NCBI GenBank assembly: GCA_026874595.1
Contig: CM049316.1
Span: 35,471,339 to 35,535,338, forward strand
Direction: 5' to 3'
DNA length: 64,000 nt
From: Sipunculus nudus
Lineage: Eukaryota; Annelida; Sipuncula; Golfingiida; Sipunculidae
Shown: piece by piece, positions 35,333 through 45,850 of the stretch
Position numbering within the stretch: position 1 is the first letter of the stretch
Layout: every line of letters starts with the position of its first letter
Notes under the pieces: generated by a model
What the model saw: the letters and a program-made list of their open reading frames with translations, nothing else
What the model was told of the DNA's origin: nothing
The model's database searches: none
Program-made: the position numbers and the translations under genes

Positions 35333-35383
35333 CTTCGTGACTACTGTGTCAGTTTCTAGGAATGGTGCCCAGTTTGCATGACG
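35333..35383 (-). CDS. Terminal exon of gene B, unit 2 copy
   Basis: Acceptor ..CGTTTTGTTCAG at 35384. From the preceding exon (36010-35963) the phase-1 reading is ASCKLGTIPRN then TGA at 35351-35349, differing from unit 1 only by Ile for Thr. It supplies a C-x-x-C C-terminus after the last Gly-X-Y triplet. A donor GAAG|GTATGT lies beyond the stop at 35333. As in unit 1, the phase-0 reading is open as well. No AATAAA was noticed just downstream, so the true 3' end is unproven. Confidence 0.5.
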
Positions 35384-35962
35384 CTGAACAAAACGTGAAA
35401 AAACATAAACCATGACTTAATTTCATTTCATATACAGCATCCGTTTTCTTATTCCTTTTAAAGGGAAACGGAAATGTACAATCATATTACCAGAAGGCTG
35501 ACAATTTACAGGGGATGGGGTTTTTTCATAACCATTCGTGCTTGTACAGTTATGATTTTGTTTTAATAATATTTAAAGATGGGATTTCAGTTCTGATTAT
35601 GATAAGAAATTCTATAACATCATACAAATTCTATAAATTCTGGCATATCATTTTTATATTTTCTATTAGAAGCACAAATGTGAAGAGCGAATTACAGATT
35701 TCTTTTTATTTTATTTTACAGAAATGGCTAAATTTACTAACTTACTAATCGCTGAAAAAATATAGCTCGTAACAAACTTACAAACACCTTGACAGAAATT
35801 GACATATCTTTATTAATGCTTTCATTTCAATAAACAGTTTAATTAATTCGTTCCATGAATTTAGTCAAAGATCTTCAATGACTGATGACGTATCTACATA
35901 GAAAGAACCTTTTTCCGATGTTTTTAAAGAAATGTTATTTTACTATTATTTACGCTACTAAC

Positions 35963-36010
35963 CACACGGTGGCCCTTGTGGTCCAACTGGGCCCGGTGGA
36001 CCTGCAGGAC
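35963..36010 (-). CDS. Last collagen exon of gene B, unit 2 copy (48 bases)
   Basis: Acceptor TATTACAG at 36011, donor TGTG|GTTAGT at 35962, phase 1. Encodes GPAGPPGPVGPQGPPCG, five perfect triplets rich in Pro and then Cys, a typical stable C-terminal end for a short helix. The next exon in phase is 35383-35349. An (AT)n tract (36062-36099) lies just upstream, as in the other copies. Confidence 0.75.
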
Positions 36011-36061
36011 CTGTAATATATCATAAAAGATATATTTATACAACATATAATAGTGTTAACG

Positions 36062-36102
<41 letters not shown>

Positions 36103-36186
36103 TAGACGTAAAAACACCCATGAAACAAAATCGCTGAAATGACTTATGTCGTTCCTTATTTAAGGTAAGTTTAACTGACTTGTTCC

Positions 36187-37655
36187 GATATCAGAAGGGT
36201 GTTTCAATAACACTGTAAATGACTTAAGTCCAAGAGTTAAGCCCAATTCAATAAAGCTGGTTTAACAAAGCCCGACTTAAGCCTGGGAAATCTCCTTTAC
36301 AGCGCCACCTAACGGCCGACAGAACGCGGGAAAGGGGACATGCTTACGGAGCCGAAGGGTACTCATTAACACACAGTGTCACTTCTTTTATGTGGATACA
36401 GGAATTTTACCTCAAGGGTTGTGGATTAGAAAAATTAGGCTTCTAAAGTAATATTTGTCTGACTAAATGTTTCAAGTGACATGTCATGGAAACTTGTACA
36501 ACAAAGAACTATTAATTATATTATAATGTATTCTGTATTTTTTATATAATTATAATTCCTTTTAATAGTTTCATACCATTATTGCATTAGTGGCGTTACT
36601 GGTATTAGCTCACGAATACGAGTGCCTCATTTTTTCTATCAAGATGGGGGGTGACTTGCACACAAACATACATATATTACAATTAATTATAAGGTTTTAG
36701 AAAAATATAAGGTATTAATAATACCTTTAAATTAATTAAACATAAAACTATTATGTTTCCGGTATAAGTTAATTTTATGCCGGGTTTAGATACATATTTC
36801 ATAGTAAACTCATGAATTTTTATTTTAATTCATATCGATAAAAATTTGAGACCATGCACTAGCTACAAAAATCAAAAACGTGTTTTAAAAAATTTTCTCA
36901 ACTTGTGATGGACTTAAGTCTTAATTAATTTCACTTCATTGCTATATTTATATCATATGGCAGTCAGGATGGATGGTCAGATCCGAGATAGGCCTATTAG
37001 TACAGAAAAATATTTATAATAATCAGTATCATTGTACGATATAAATCATCTGTACATAATTCATTATGTAGCTATAAAAAATCCTACTATAATATAGTAA
37101 CGTTAATGACAGGTCAGGCAGATCAGGAATAATCAGTTTCGTTCAGGTCACACGAATGTCAAGGACGCTACAAATTTATTTAGCAACCTGCCTCTGTACA
37201 AACACCTATCAGTTTCGCTAATTTAGTAGACATTTGCAACTGTTTTTAAGTGCCGATTTACGCCTCTTTAATATCTATTTTGCACCTTGCCGATTAGCCC
37301 CGCATCGAGGGAATGAGTACCGTGGCCAGCTGCACAACGAGCATCAGTGACCGTTCTGGGAAACCAGCGAGAGGCAGTCCCCTCCCTGTCAACTAATATG
37401 CCGAGAGGCTTTCTGTGTTTCCATAAAATGCGCCAATCAAGTTGAATTTTGTGCCAGATATGCTTCAAAACAGTGTTTCATGTGGCCATGTTTTCTGGAC
37501 TTAAGCCTGCTACCTGACAGGCTTGGGGCTGAAGCCCAAAAACGGACTTAAGTCATTTTGGTATTTTTATTGAATCGGACTTAGCTCTTCAGCTGGGTGG
37601 CTTAAGTCAAAATCGGTCATTTTCGGGCTTAAGTCAGTTTATTGAAACACCCCCT
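36187..37655. mobile_element. Harbinger-like non-autonomous DNA transposon, unit 2
   Basis: Same insertion as 25622-27095, with ends GGGTGTTTCAATAA (36197) and TTATTGAAACACCC (to 37652). Because both units have it at the same site, it inserted before the tandem duplication and after the split from the copy at the left edge of the window. Confidence 0.6.
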
Positions 37656-39196
37656 GATATCTATTTACTAATACAAATCCCTCGAACCTTTTATATAAAA
37701 AAAATATGCCAGAAACCGTCTATCCCATCACATACAGGCTGTTCGTTCACCATTCATCTTTTGCACATTTGCAACCAACCTCCTTAAGTTACATATTTTT
37801 TTCCGATTTTCACCATTGCTGTGTTCACTAACAGCAAGTATATTAACAGGCTAACACATCCGTTACAAAGACGTTATAACAACGTAACACGAATAACCTA
37901 AATTTCATTCAGATGTACGCAGGGTAGGCTAGGATTCACATATTTTACAGAAAAAAAGCTATTTGAATAGCTGCCTTTAACCATGAAACAATCGGTAGAT
38001 GGCATGAATATTATGCCCCGTTAACAGACAACCCCTCATCTCCGCGTAACTGCACTGAAAAGAGTTCTATCAAACACCGCTAATTTGAACTGGTAATGGT
38101 TTACAGTGAATGTTTTAATCAAGGTTTCATGTCGGTTTCAACCATGGTGAATTGCACAGTAGCTAAAAGACATCCTTCTATATCCAGTCGCATTCTTACA
38201 TAGAAAAGGTAAATCATGACATTTTTCACTGAATGCCTGTGATCATGGATTATACCAACTGATCTATTGCTCGATGATTTGATGAGGTTGTCCCGTTGGG
38301 ATCATGATAGTGGTTTACGATAATTTTCTAAATGTTCTACTATGGTTTGCTTTTTGTTCGCGAGGGTTTCAAATTCGCCATATTCGAGTTTCGCCATATC
38401 CGCACACAGTATCATCATTTATACTAGAACCGTATTGGTACCTCATATACGATACCAATGTGAAAGGGAAATACTTTAAATGATAAGTACATCTTCATAT
38501 TAATTATCATTTTATTGTCAGTTATTAATGTCGCGAATATGAAGCCAATCACAGATAATGCTCAATATAATAATTTGTATGTCCGGTTTTAATGGTGAAA
38601 GCATAATGGTACAACAAAGAAGGCGGTTCTTTGGTTTATTGCCGCCTCCTGTGAGTAACATGCACAATAAAATGTTTGAAGTCCGAGCCTACAAGCATCT
38701 CAGAGAAAATAGGAAAACAAAACACACAATCAAAAACACCACCAGACAGATCGATTAAACAATAGCGCCAACGGTAAGCTGGAGTCAATGAAATAGCTGA
38801 AAACATAAATACATTTAGTATACATAGATACATTTGTATCATTTAGCATTTGTATTTGTTATCATCAATACGAGACAGTTCAATGTTTCTCCTCAAAATG
38901 GCACATACTGGTGAAAAAATGCGGAAAACCTATCATCGACTATTGATGTGAAGTCTTAACATGTATAGACCTTGTTAATTCGTGGAAGATCATTGACAGT
39001 TTATCCTGTTGAAAGTTGTCTTCTTTCTGTACACATTTAGCATATTTGAATATTCCTCCCAGTATCAATATTGAAACATTAATTATTAAACATTTTTCTA
39101 GATTAATTAATTAGTTTATTTTCATTTTTATATTACTACAAACACTGATGTGAAGCCTTAACATACTACGTATTGATGAACATAATGATTTCTTAC
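37656..39196. other. Intron of gene B
   Basis: The end of unit 2 is followed by AT-rich intron matching 1290-1500 and 4900-5050 in pieces. No exon was recognised. Confidence 0.45.
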
Positions 39197-39223
39197 CTGG
39201 TTCACCCTTCTGACCTGGTATTC
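39197..39223 (-). CDS. Collagen Gly-X-Y exon of gene B (27 bases)
   Basis: Acceptor CATTATTTTAG at 39224, donor CCAG|GTAAGA at 39196. Phase 1, three triplets: GIPGQKGEPG. 27 bases is half of the canonical 54. Flanking sequence is duplicated around 40360-40368. Confidence 0.75.
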
Positions 39224-40359
39224 CTAAAATAATGTGGATAAATAAGATTTTACCGTTTCAAAGTTGTCTTCTTTAAATAATTGTTTAGCTATTTCGAATT
39301 ATGTATAAATATTACGAAATCAATCATTTTCTTATTTTCAATTTTATATCAAACATTTCGATCCTGATATGAGTATATTCCTGAAATTGATGATCGCCTA
39401 CTGTGCATACCCTCTATTGTACTTTAATGTCTTATTTGAGTAATTTGCTCCTGTTCTTCGAGTATATGCAATTCTATACCGTGAACATTTATATGTCTAT
39501 GGAAGAAACTATTAGAACGTGTCTGCCTCTAGACGATTCCTTTAATAGTATGTAACACAACTAGCAGATGTGCCCAGCAGTGCCCATGGCAAAAGTCAGC
39601 TCACTAAAAACAAAATTTACAAGAGGGGCGTCAATTTTAAGTTCTTAGTTAGGCAAACACACGTCCTTTGTTCCTTTGTACATACAGTAATACCCGTCAA
39701 ATCACGAAACACTTTTCTTAAAAGTGTTATTCCAAAGAAATGAAAGATAGAAATATAGCAGGTTTGTGTTTATACATGCAGCCATACGCTGCTAACGTTA
39801 ATAACCTGAATCGGCTATTAGTATGTCGTTGACAAGTTTAAAGGTGTGCATTGTTATACATTTAATCAATTATTCATGTGTTTTGTTAGATTGAAATACA
39901 CCTCCTATGCACTTGCTGCACAAGAGTCATACTTAAAATTAAAAAAGTTCTCGTTTCATTTTTAATGTTTCTTTCTATACAGGTTTGCCATGCTTACAGG
40001 TAGTCAATGGAAATGACCAAAAAAGTTATAAATAAGTATGATACACTATAGGATTATGAACATATAAGATTTATGGAGTCTGATATGAACGGCCTTTAGA
40101 TGTTACTTTTATGATTTTGAATCTTACAAATATTACTCTAACTGCTACATGCATACAGTAACTGCCTCGTGTGGGCCGATGGATAGCATACAACTTACAT
40201 GTCGCTGTTTTCTCCTGAAATTTTGTGATACAGATAACAGGTGATGTATCATCCAGCGCTGTTGCTTTCAAGTTATGCTTTCAATGCTTTCAACATTTTA
40301 CAGAATGCAGCGAAGGCAGGGATGTGCAAATCAAATATCAAATTCGTAAAGATACTCAC

Positions 40360-40368
40360 CGCCGAAAC
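40360..40368 (-). CDS. Candidate 9-base micro-exon of gene B
   Basis: The intron on the 5' side (minus sense) is a copy of that before the 39223-39197 exon (CCACATTATTTTAG acceptor; CTCAAAGTTGTCTTCT upstream). Between this acceptor and a good donor (GCG|GTGAGT) only nine bases remain, reading G-F-G and preserving phase 1. It is either a real micro-exon or the remains of a duplicated collagen exon that lost its centre. Skipping it keeps frame. Confidence 0.3.
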
Positions 40369-40539
40369 CTAAAATAATGTGGATAAACATATTAAATCGT
40401 CTCAAAGTTGTCTTCTCTCATTAAATGTTTAGCTTATTTGGATATTGCTTCTAGCTCAAATAATCTTAAATCAATTATTTTATCATCAGCTAGGATTAAA
40501 AATTGCGATCTTTAAATGAGTACTAAATAAAACTAGTGG

Positions 40540-41340
40540 CCCATGGGCCATGACGCTCAACTGAAATCAAGGAATGTTGAACAATAAGCAAAATGACAGC
40601 CAGAGTGCTAAAAAACAATGAATTTTGTGAAGAATCCTTAGAAATGTCTGTTAAATAAGAATACTCTCCAAGCAGGATTGACATGCTAAATTTCAGACCA
40701 ATAACTTGAATCACTCCTAAGATATGAGCAATTTTCACCCAAAACACATGTAGGCATGCAGATGGCACCACCAGCCTTGAGTACAAGATGGAGGAGCCCA
40801 CGATGTATGGGTATGCACCATTTCAGGCCAATACAGCAAATCACTCGTGAGAAAAAGGGCATTTAATTATTCTACAAAACCGGGAAAGTATGTGGCGCCA
40901 CCTGTTTTGTTTACGAGAAAACTTTCCAAGATGAAAGGACATGCCATATTCAGACTAATATCTTGAACCATTCCTGAGATATGAGCAATTTTCACCAAAA
41001 GCAAATATACCGATGGACGTCACGCAAAAACAACTGCAGACGGCTCCAACAACCTTGTTTACGAGATGTAGGTGTTGAGGATCCATGAACATGCACAATT
41101 TTAACCCGATACATTGAAGAACCACTAAGACGAACAGATGACAAATGCACAGATGTACACTACGCAAAAGTATTATAGGTGGCGCCACCAATTATGAGAT
41201 AGAGAGATCCAAGATCTATGGACATGCAAACTTTTAGCACAATAAATCGAGCCACTCTTGAGATATGGCCTGTTTTTCGGACTGCATAGAAAGGCCTGCT
41301 GGTGGGGCCACCTGTCTTTGTTAGGCACAACAAAATAAGT
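40540..41340. repeat. Degenerate tandem repeat in a gene B intron
   Basis: Recurring CTCCTAAGATATGAGCAATTTTCACC, CCAATA..TTGAA..ACT and GGCGCCACC.. phrases at 100-250-base spacing. Same general style as the 1.5-2.5 kb array but different sequence. Open frames here follow the repeat and show no domain. Confidence 0.6.
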
Positions 41341-42660
41341 GTAAGAAAACTATTCTGGTTTTCGGAAAGATTGGTCGAAGGGTCTCAGAGGAGTTCTCGG
41401 TAAACTAACGCAGAGTTTTGTATCCCATTTTTTAATATTCTGAGGGGTATTTCCGAGCCCCATAGGTCGTATATGATGTAGGATATGGGTAACAGAGACC
41501 TAATTTCAGATTTCCATAGAGACTTTTTATGGACCTCCTTTGATGTCAAGTTAGAAGATCTAAGTTTCAGCGGTTAACAGATGACAGCATCTTTGAAAGA
41601 ATCAAAAATAGAGGAAAAAATTCATAAAAATAAGAAAAATAAAAATGGTGCCACCAGTTTGCAGGAACTGATGGAACAATCCATGATCAATATTCATACA
41701 AAGATCATGGTGATCAAGGAAGTAATCATTAAAATACTGAAGCTTTTGTATCAATTTTTTTATTATTCTGGGGGACATTTTCAAGACCCATAGCTCAGAG
41801 GATATGGGAAACAGAGATCTAATTTCAGTTTTCCAAGGAGTTATTTCATGGACCTCCCTTGATGTCAAGTAAGAAGATTCCAAGTCAAGCAGTTACGATT
41901 TATGCCCTGTTTACAGATGACAGCTTCTTTGAAGATATCAAAAATAGAGAAAAAAAATCGTATAAATTGTCCAGATAACGTAGCTTTTGCATCAAATTAT
42001 TAATTATCCTGGCTTGTTTTTCGAGCCCCGTAGCTCGGAGGAGATAGGTAACAGAGACCTAATTTTGAGTTTCCAAGGAGATATTTCATGGACCTCTCAC
42101 GATTTCAAGTTTGAAGATTCCAGTTCGAGCGGTTACCATTTGTGCCCTGTGACAGATGACAGTTTTTTTGAAAGTATCAAAGAAAGAGAAAAAATCGCAA
42201 AAATTAGAAAAAGTACAGATGGCGCAACGAATCTGCAGGAACTGAAGGAACACTACATGATCAAAATTCATGCAAAAAATCATGGTGGTCAAGACTGCAG
42301 TTATTCAGGTTATTCAGATACTTGAGTTTTTGTATCAAATCTTTGATTATTCTCTAGGGTACTTACGAGCTCCATAGCTCGGGGAATATGGGTAACCTAA
42401 TTTCAGGTTTCCAAGGAAATATTCCATGGACCTCTCAGGATTTCAAGTTTAAAGATTCCAGATCCAGCGGTTACGATTTGTGCCCCGTGGACAGATGACA
42501 GGTTCTTTTGACGGGAGGAAAATGACAGTTGTACGTGGTGCAAAGTTAATAAAAAGAGCCACCCCGTGTTCAGAGGAAACAATGTTACCAATTGCACTCG
42601 GTGTAAAATTAATGGAACGGCCACATGAAACACCGGGGAACCTGGTTTCGGGAGGCCCAC
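41341..42660. repeat. Tandem repeat of ~240-340-base units
   Basis: ATGGACCTC..GATGTCAAGT or GATTTCAAGT recurs at about 41529, 41849, 42089 and 42427, each preceded by AGCTCGGAGGATATGGG..AACAGAGACCTAATTTCAG-type sequence and followed by GTTAC..TTTGTGCCC and ACAGATGACAG. Units are diverged and of uneven length. Frames of 60-112 codons on both strands are by-products. Confidence 0.75.
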
Positions 42661-42872
42661 GCGACAGATTCCATTAGATAACTTACTGTGATCCCCCGTT
42701 AGTTCTTATATGGTGCATGATAGTGGAGATGCGCATGTCCCATATTCCCATAGCATCTAAGGATTTTTCATAAACACAATCCGTGTGCTGGCGATTTTAT
42801 TAATTGTGTCCCAATGTAGTGACCGGCGGGCTTATTGTTTCGACGTGTTCTTTTTTTCAGTTTTGTCTGACG

Positions 42873-42998
42873 AGCCTGATAATGTATTTTATTCATAAAC
42901 GCCGGCCCTGAATTGAAGCCGGCCTTGTTCAGACGCCGGGTAAAAGCAGGTTCTGAAAAAAATAAACGCCTAGGCGTCTGATCAAGGAAATACGGTAG
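42873..42998 (-). repeat. Dispersed GC-rich repeat, copy 2 (inverted)
   Basis: Reverse complement of 8105-8235: TCTGACGAGCCTGATAATGT, then AAGCCGGCCTTGTTCAGACG and CTAGGCGTCTGATCAAGGAA. Located in an intron of gene B. Confidence 0.65.
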
Positions 42999-43492
42999 TA
43001 GCTGTACCCTGTCTCATGTGGCCTAGGGGATAGCATACAGCTGGCATATTACTTTTTTAAATTGGGATGTAAGTAAATGATGATATATCGTCAAGCGCTG
43101 TGGCTTTCAAGCTATCAACAGCAACGCATTATAACACAACACAGGTTACCTATTACACTGTAAAGAAAAGTTAAACATAAACATATATTTTTCATTCCCT
43201 GTTTTTTGGGACGTCTTTAGCTTACTATTTTAAATATAGATACATCTACTGGATCCTAAAAACTACTATATGCCTCATCTTGCTCGGTCGATAGCCTCTT
43301 GAAATATCACCATATAAAAAGTGGTGATAGATGGTCCACCCCTGTTGTTTTCAGGTTTATTAGCCAATATTTTTTTAATATCAAAGATTCAACCTATAAT
43401 ATAACTCTATAGCCTCCATTTTTTAACAAAAAATGTTTCCGTTTGTTTTTTGTTACTAACCCCATACAATTTATAAAGGACTGAATACCTAC

Positions 43493-43528
43493 CTGGGTCA
43501 CCTATCTGCCCTTTCTTGCCTGGAGGTC
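43493..43528 (-). CDS. Collagen Gly-X-Y exon of gene B (36 bases)
   Basis: Acceptor ATTTGGCAG at 43529, donor CCCAG|GTAGGT at 43492, phase 1. Reads GPPGKKGQIGDPG, four perfect triplets. The donor flank GTAGGTATTCAG and the following CTTTATAA mark it as a member of the same cassette family as 4662-4715, 44262-44306 and 49641-49685. Confidence 0.8.
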
Positions 43529-44261
43529 CTGCCAAATTTAACGTGATACAATTACGCATGACCATTTACACATTTCTATGGGCCTACGTTTACATTGATA
43601 CAAGACTGACGTAACAGTAGCTAAACACGTAATCAGATAATAAAAAAAATGAGTTTACTGCTTTCATCCTGTCATAAGTGACTGTTTGCTTTTTAAAAAG
43701 GATGGGTTCCCACCCTTGTTTATACTCAATACAATAATAAGTTATTTTTTTTCCAAAAAATGACAAAAAATACCCCTACAGTAACTAGTGTACACTGAAA
43801 CATTATTTTGGCATTATATTTGTTATCGTAATTCGCGACAAGCCAATTTGTTCCCTCTACAGAGTAAATAATGAAGAGAGGATGCGAATAGTATAGATCC
43901 AACATCATTCAGATGTTCAAATACTTAATTTTCGGAACTTAACGCTTTATCGATTATTTACTTATTTAAATATTACTCATAGTACAACAATTCTCATTTA
44001 ATGTTTACAATTTTTTATTTTCAATCAATGGGAACTTTTATGTATGTACCAAAAATGAACCTTCGCTGTAAGAGAATCTCGGAAAATGTTTCAATGTGAG
44101 AATATACAAATATGCTTTGTAATTTGGTGATCACTTCCTGTGCATACCGTCACTCAACATTTAATAACTTATCTAAATACAGCTGGAGTAATTTGTCTTC
44201 TGTGCTCTCTTTTCCGTATAATTTCTGCAAGACTCTAAAAATATCATGACTGAATACCTAC

Positions 44262-44306
44262 CTGCTGCCCCTCTCTCACCTATCTCGCCTCTTGTCCCTG
44301 GAGGTC
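44262..44306 (-). CDS. Collagen Gly-X-Y exon of gene B (45 bases)
   Basis: Acceptor TTGGGCAG at 44307, donor GCAG|GTAGGT at 44261, phase 1. Reads GPPGTRGEIGERGAAG, five perfect triplets. Its exon and both intron flanks are closely similar to 49641-49685, so one is a duplicate of the other. This copy retains Gly where the other has Met. Confidence 0.8.
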
Positions 44307-44559
44307 CTGCCCAATTCAACAGGATGCAAATACACACTGCCATTCACTCATTTCCATGGTCAAATAAAATTGAAACAGTTCGTGTATACGCAAGGCCTAC
44401 GTTAGCATTGATACAAAATTGACAGAATTATAAGGAAATATGTACTCGGACAAAACATATCTGAGTTAACTATAGGAATCATGTAACTGTTTGCTGTTAA
44501 AATAGATCATCTGGGTTTCAGGATATGATAATACATACACACATACATATATACATTTT

Positions 44560-44567
<8 letters not shown>

Positions 44568-44600
<33 letters not shown>
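44568..44600. repeat. (AT)n microsatellite
   Basis: Pure AT. Further AT runs at 44659-44680 and 44983-45030 belong to the duplicated unit 44611-45153. Confidence 0.95.
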
Positions 44601-44608
<8 letters not shown>

Positions 44609-44610
44609 TG

Positions 44611-44978
44611 CATGCAACAGGGAGAACCGATGGCGTTATATGGTGTACCGCATATATTATATATATATATATATATATAGATGTATGAATAGCCATGCTG
44701 GTTTATTGTTTTACAGATGGAAAGGGTATACACAGAAAAGTGGTTCACTGCCAGTGGGATTCGAACCCATGCTCTTCCGATTTCCGGTGCGGCTGCCTAA
44801 GACCTCTTGGCCATGTCAGATACCCAACCCCTCTGTGTATTTTTTACACTTTTATAGGAACCAGCGAAGTGACGTCAAGGTAATGACGTCATAGTCTCAC
44901 CCACTACACGTGTCGGCACGGCGACTTTTGCATGCAACATGCAACAGGGAGAACTTATGGCTTTATATGGTGTACCGC

Positions 44979-45033
<55 letters not shown>

Positions 45034-45153
45034 ATGTATGAATAGCCATGCTGGTTCATTGTTTTACAGATGGAAAGGGTATACACAGAAAAGTGGGTCA
45101 CTGTCAGTGGGATCCGAGCCCACGATCTTCCGATTTCCGGTGCGGCTGCCCCC
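44611..45153. repeat. Tandem duplication with period 327, including a SINE
   Basis: CATGCAACAGGGAGAAC at 44611 and 44938 each begin a unit with ATGGTGTACCGCATATATT, an AT tract, AATAGCCATGCTGGTT and CAGATGGAAAGGGTATACAC. The second unit stops at GGTGCGGCTGCC (45153). Confidence 0.85.
44690..44845 (-). mobile_element. tRNA-derived SINE
   Basis: On the minus strand TGGCCAAGAGG (44813-44803) matches a pol III A box and GGTTCGAATCC (44767-44757) a perfect B box, at tRNA-like spacing, followed by a non-tRNA body (CACTTTTCTGTGTATACCC). The tRNA arms do not pair well enough for a functional tRNA gene. A truncated second copy without the A box lies at 45060-45153. Confidence 0.65.
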
Positions 45154-45850
45154 GTAAATTATACAGGTAGCTTTTGTTAAAAAATTATTGTATAATAAAT
45201 AAGGATAGGATAAGAGCTAATCTATATTTATGCAGTCATGCGTTGGTAACTAATGGAACCTGAATTGGCTATAAATGTAGGAGTGAATAGGTTAAAGGAC
45301 TGCAGTTTTACTCATTTAAGCAATTATTCATGTATTTCATTGATTATGCCTGCCTAAAGACAAATAAATGCCATTTGTTACTTTGTACATACAGTGGCCC
45401 CAGTAAATTATACCGGTAGCTTTTGTTGAAAAATAATTGTATAATAAAAAAGGCTTGGATAAGAGCTAATCTATATTTATGCAGTCATGCATTGATAACG
45501 TATGGAACCTGAATTAACTATAAATGTACCTGTGATAAGGTAATAGGCCTGCATTTTTATACATTAAAGCAATTATTCATGTATTTTATTGATTAAGCCA
45601 CCTTATAGACAAAAACATGTCATTTGTTTCTTTGTTCATACAGTGGCTCCAGTGAATTCTCTAGTTCACTAGGTTAAAATAATTTTCTAAGGAATGACTG
45701 GATAGCATGAGACCTAATTTATTTAAATGTGGTCATGCGCTGAAAACGTATGAAACCTGAATCAGTCAGTAATTAACCGGTGAAAACTGAAAAGGTTACA
45801 TTTTTTTATACATTTAAGCAATTATTCATGTGTTAAATTAAGTATGCCTG
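45154..45850. repeat. Tandem array, two and a half ~245-base units
   Basis: Units start near 45154, 45401 and 45644 and share AGCTTTTGTT.AAAAA.TATTGTATAATAAA, GAGCTAATCTATATTTATGC and AAGCAATTATTCATGTATTT. Related single copies lie at 6.25-6.5 and 39.7-39.9 kb. No coding content. Confidence 0.75.

Larger units (their letters stand above)
28161..38720. repeat. Tandem segmental duplication, unit 2 (10,560 bases)
   Basis: Direct repeat of unit 1. Its right border (AAAACAAAACACACAATC at 38714) continues into sequence matching 1290-1370, so the original chromosomal context is on this side. The junction between units at 28155-28161 reads AAAACAAATGCC, sharing ACAAA with both the left border (TTTTACAAATGCC, 17590) and the right border, which is microhomology at the breakpoint. 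Confidence 0.95.

Noticed and set aside
41987-42325. 112-codon frame and several opposing frames at 40.5-42.7 kb
   Set aside because: They follow diverged tandem repeats and differ from unit to unit.
42640-42662. Minus-strand G-P-P-like stretch near the end of the 42 kb array
   Set aside because: No acceptor or donor in the right phase and no Gly-X-Y continuation.
44745-44830. Possible tRNA gene on the minus strand
   Set aside because: A and B boxes are good, but the acceptor and anticodon stems do not pair, and a non-tRNA SINE body follows; read as a SINE.
44640-44894. Open frames of alternating Ile-Tyr around AT tracts (also 667-951, 15883-16104, 57594-57806)
   Set aside because: Direct translation of (AT)n microsatellites.
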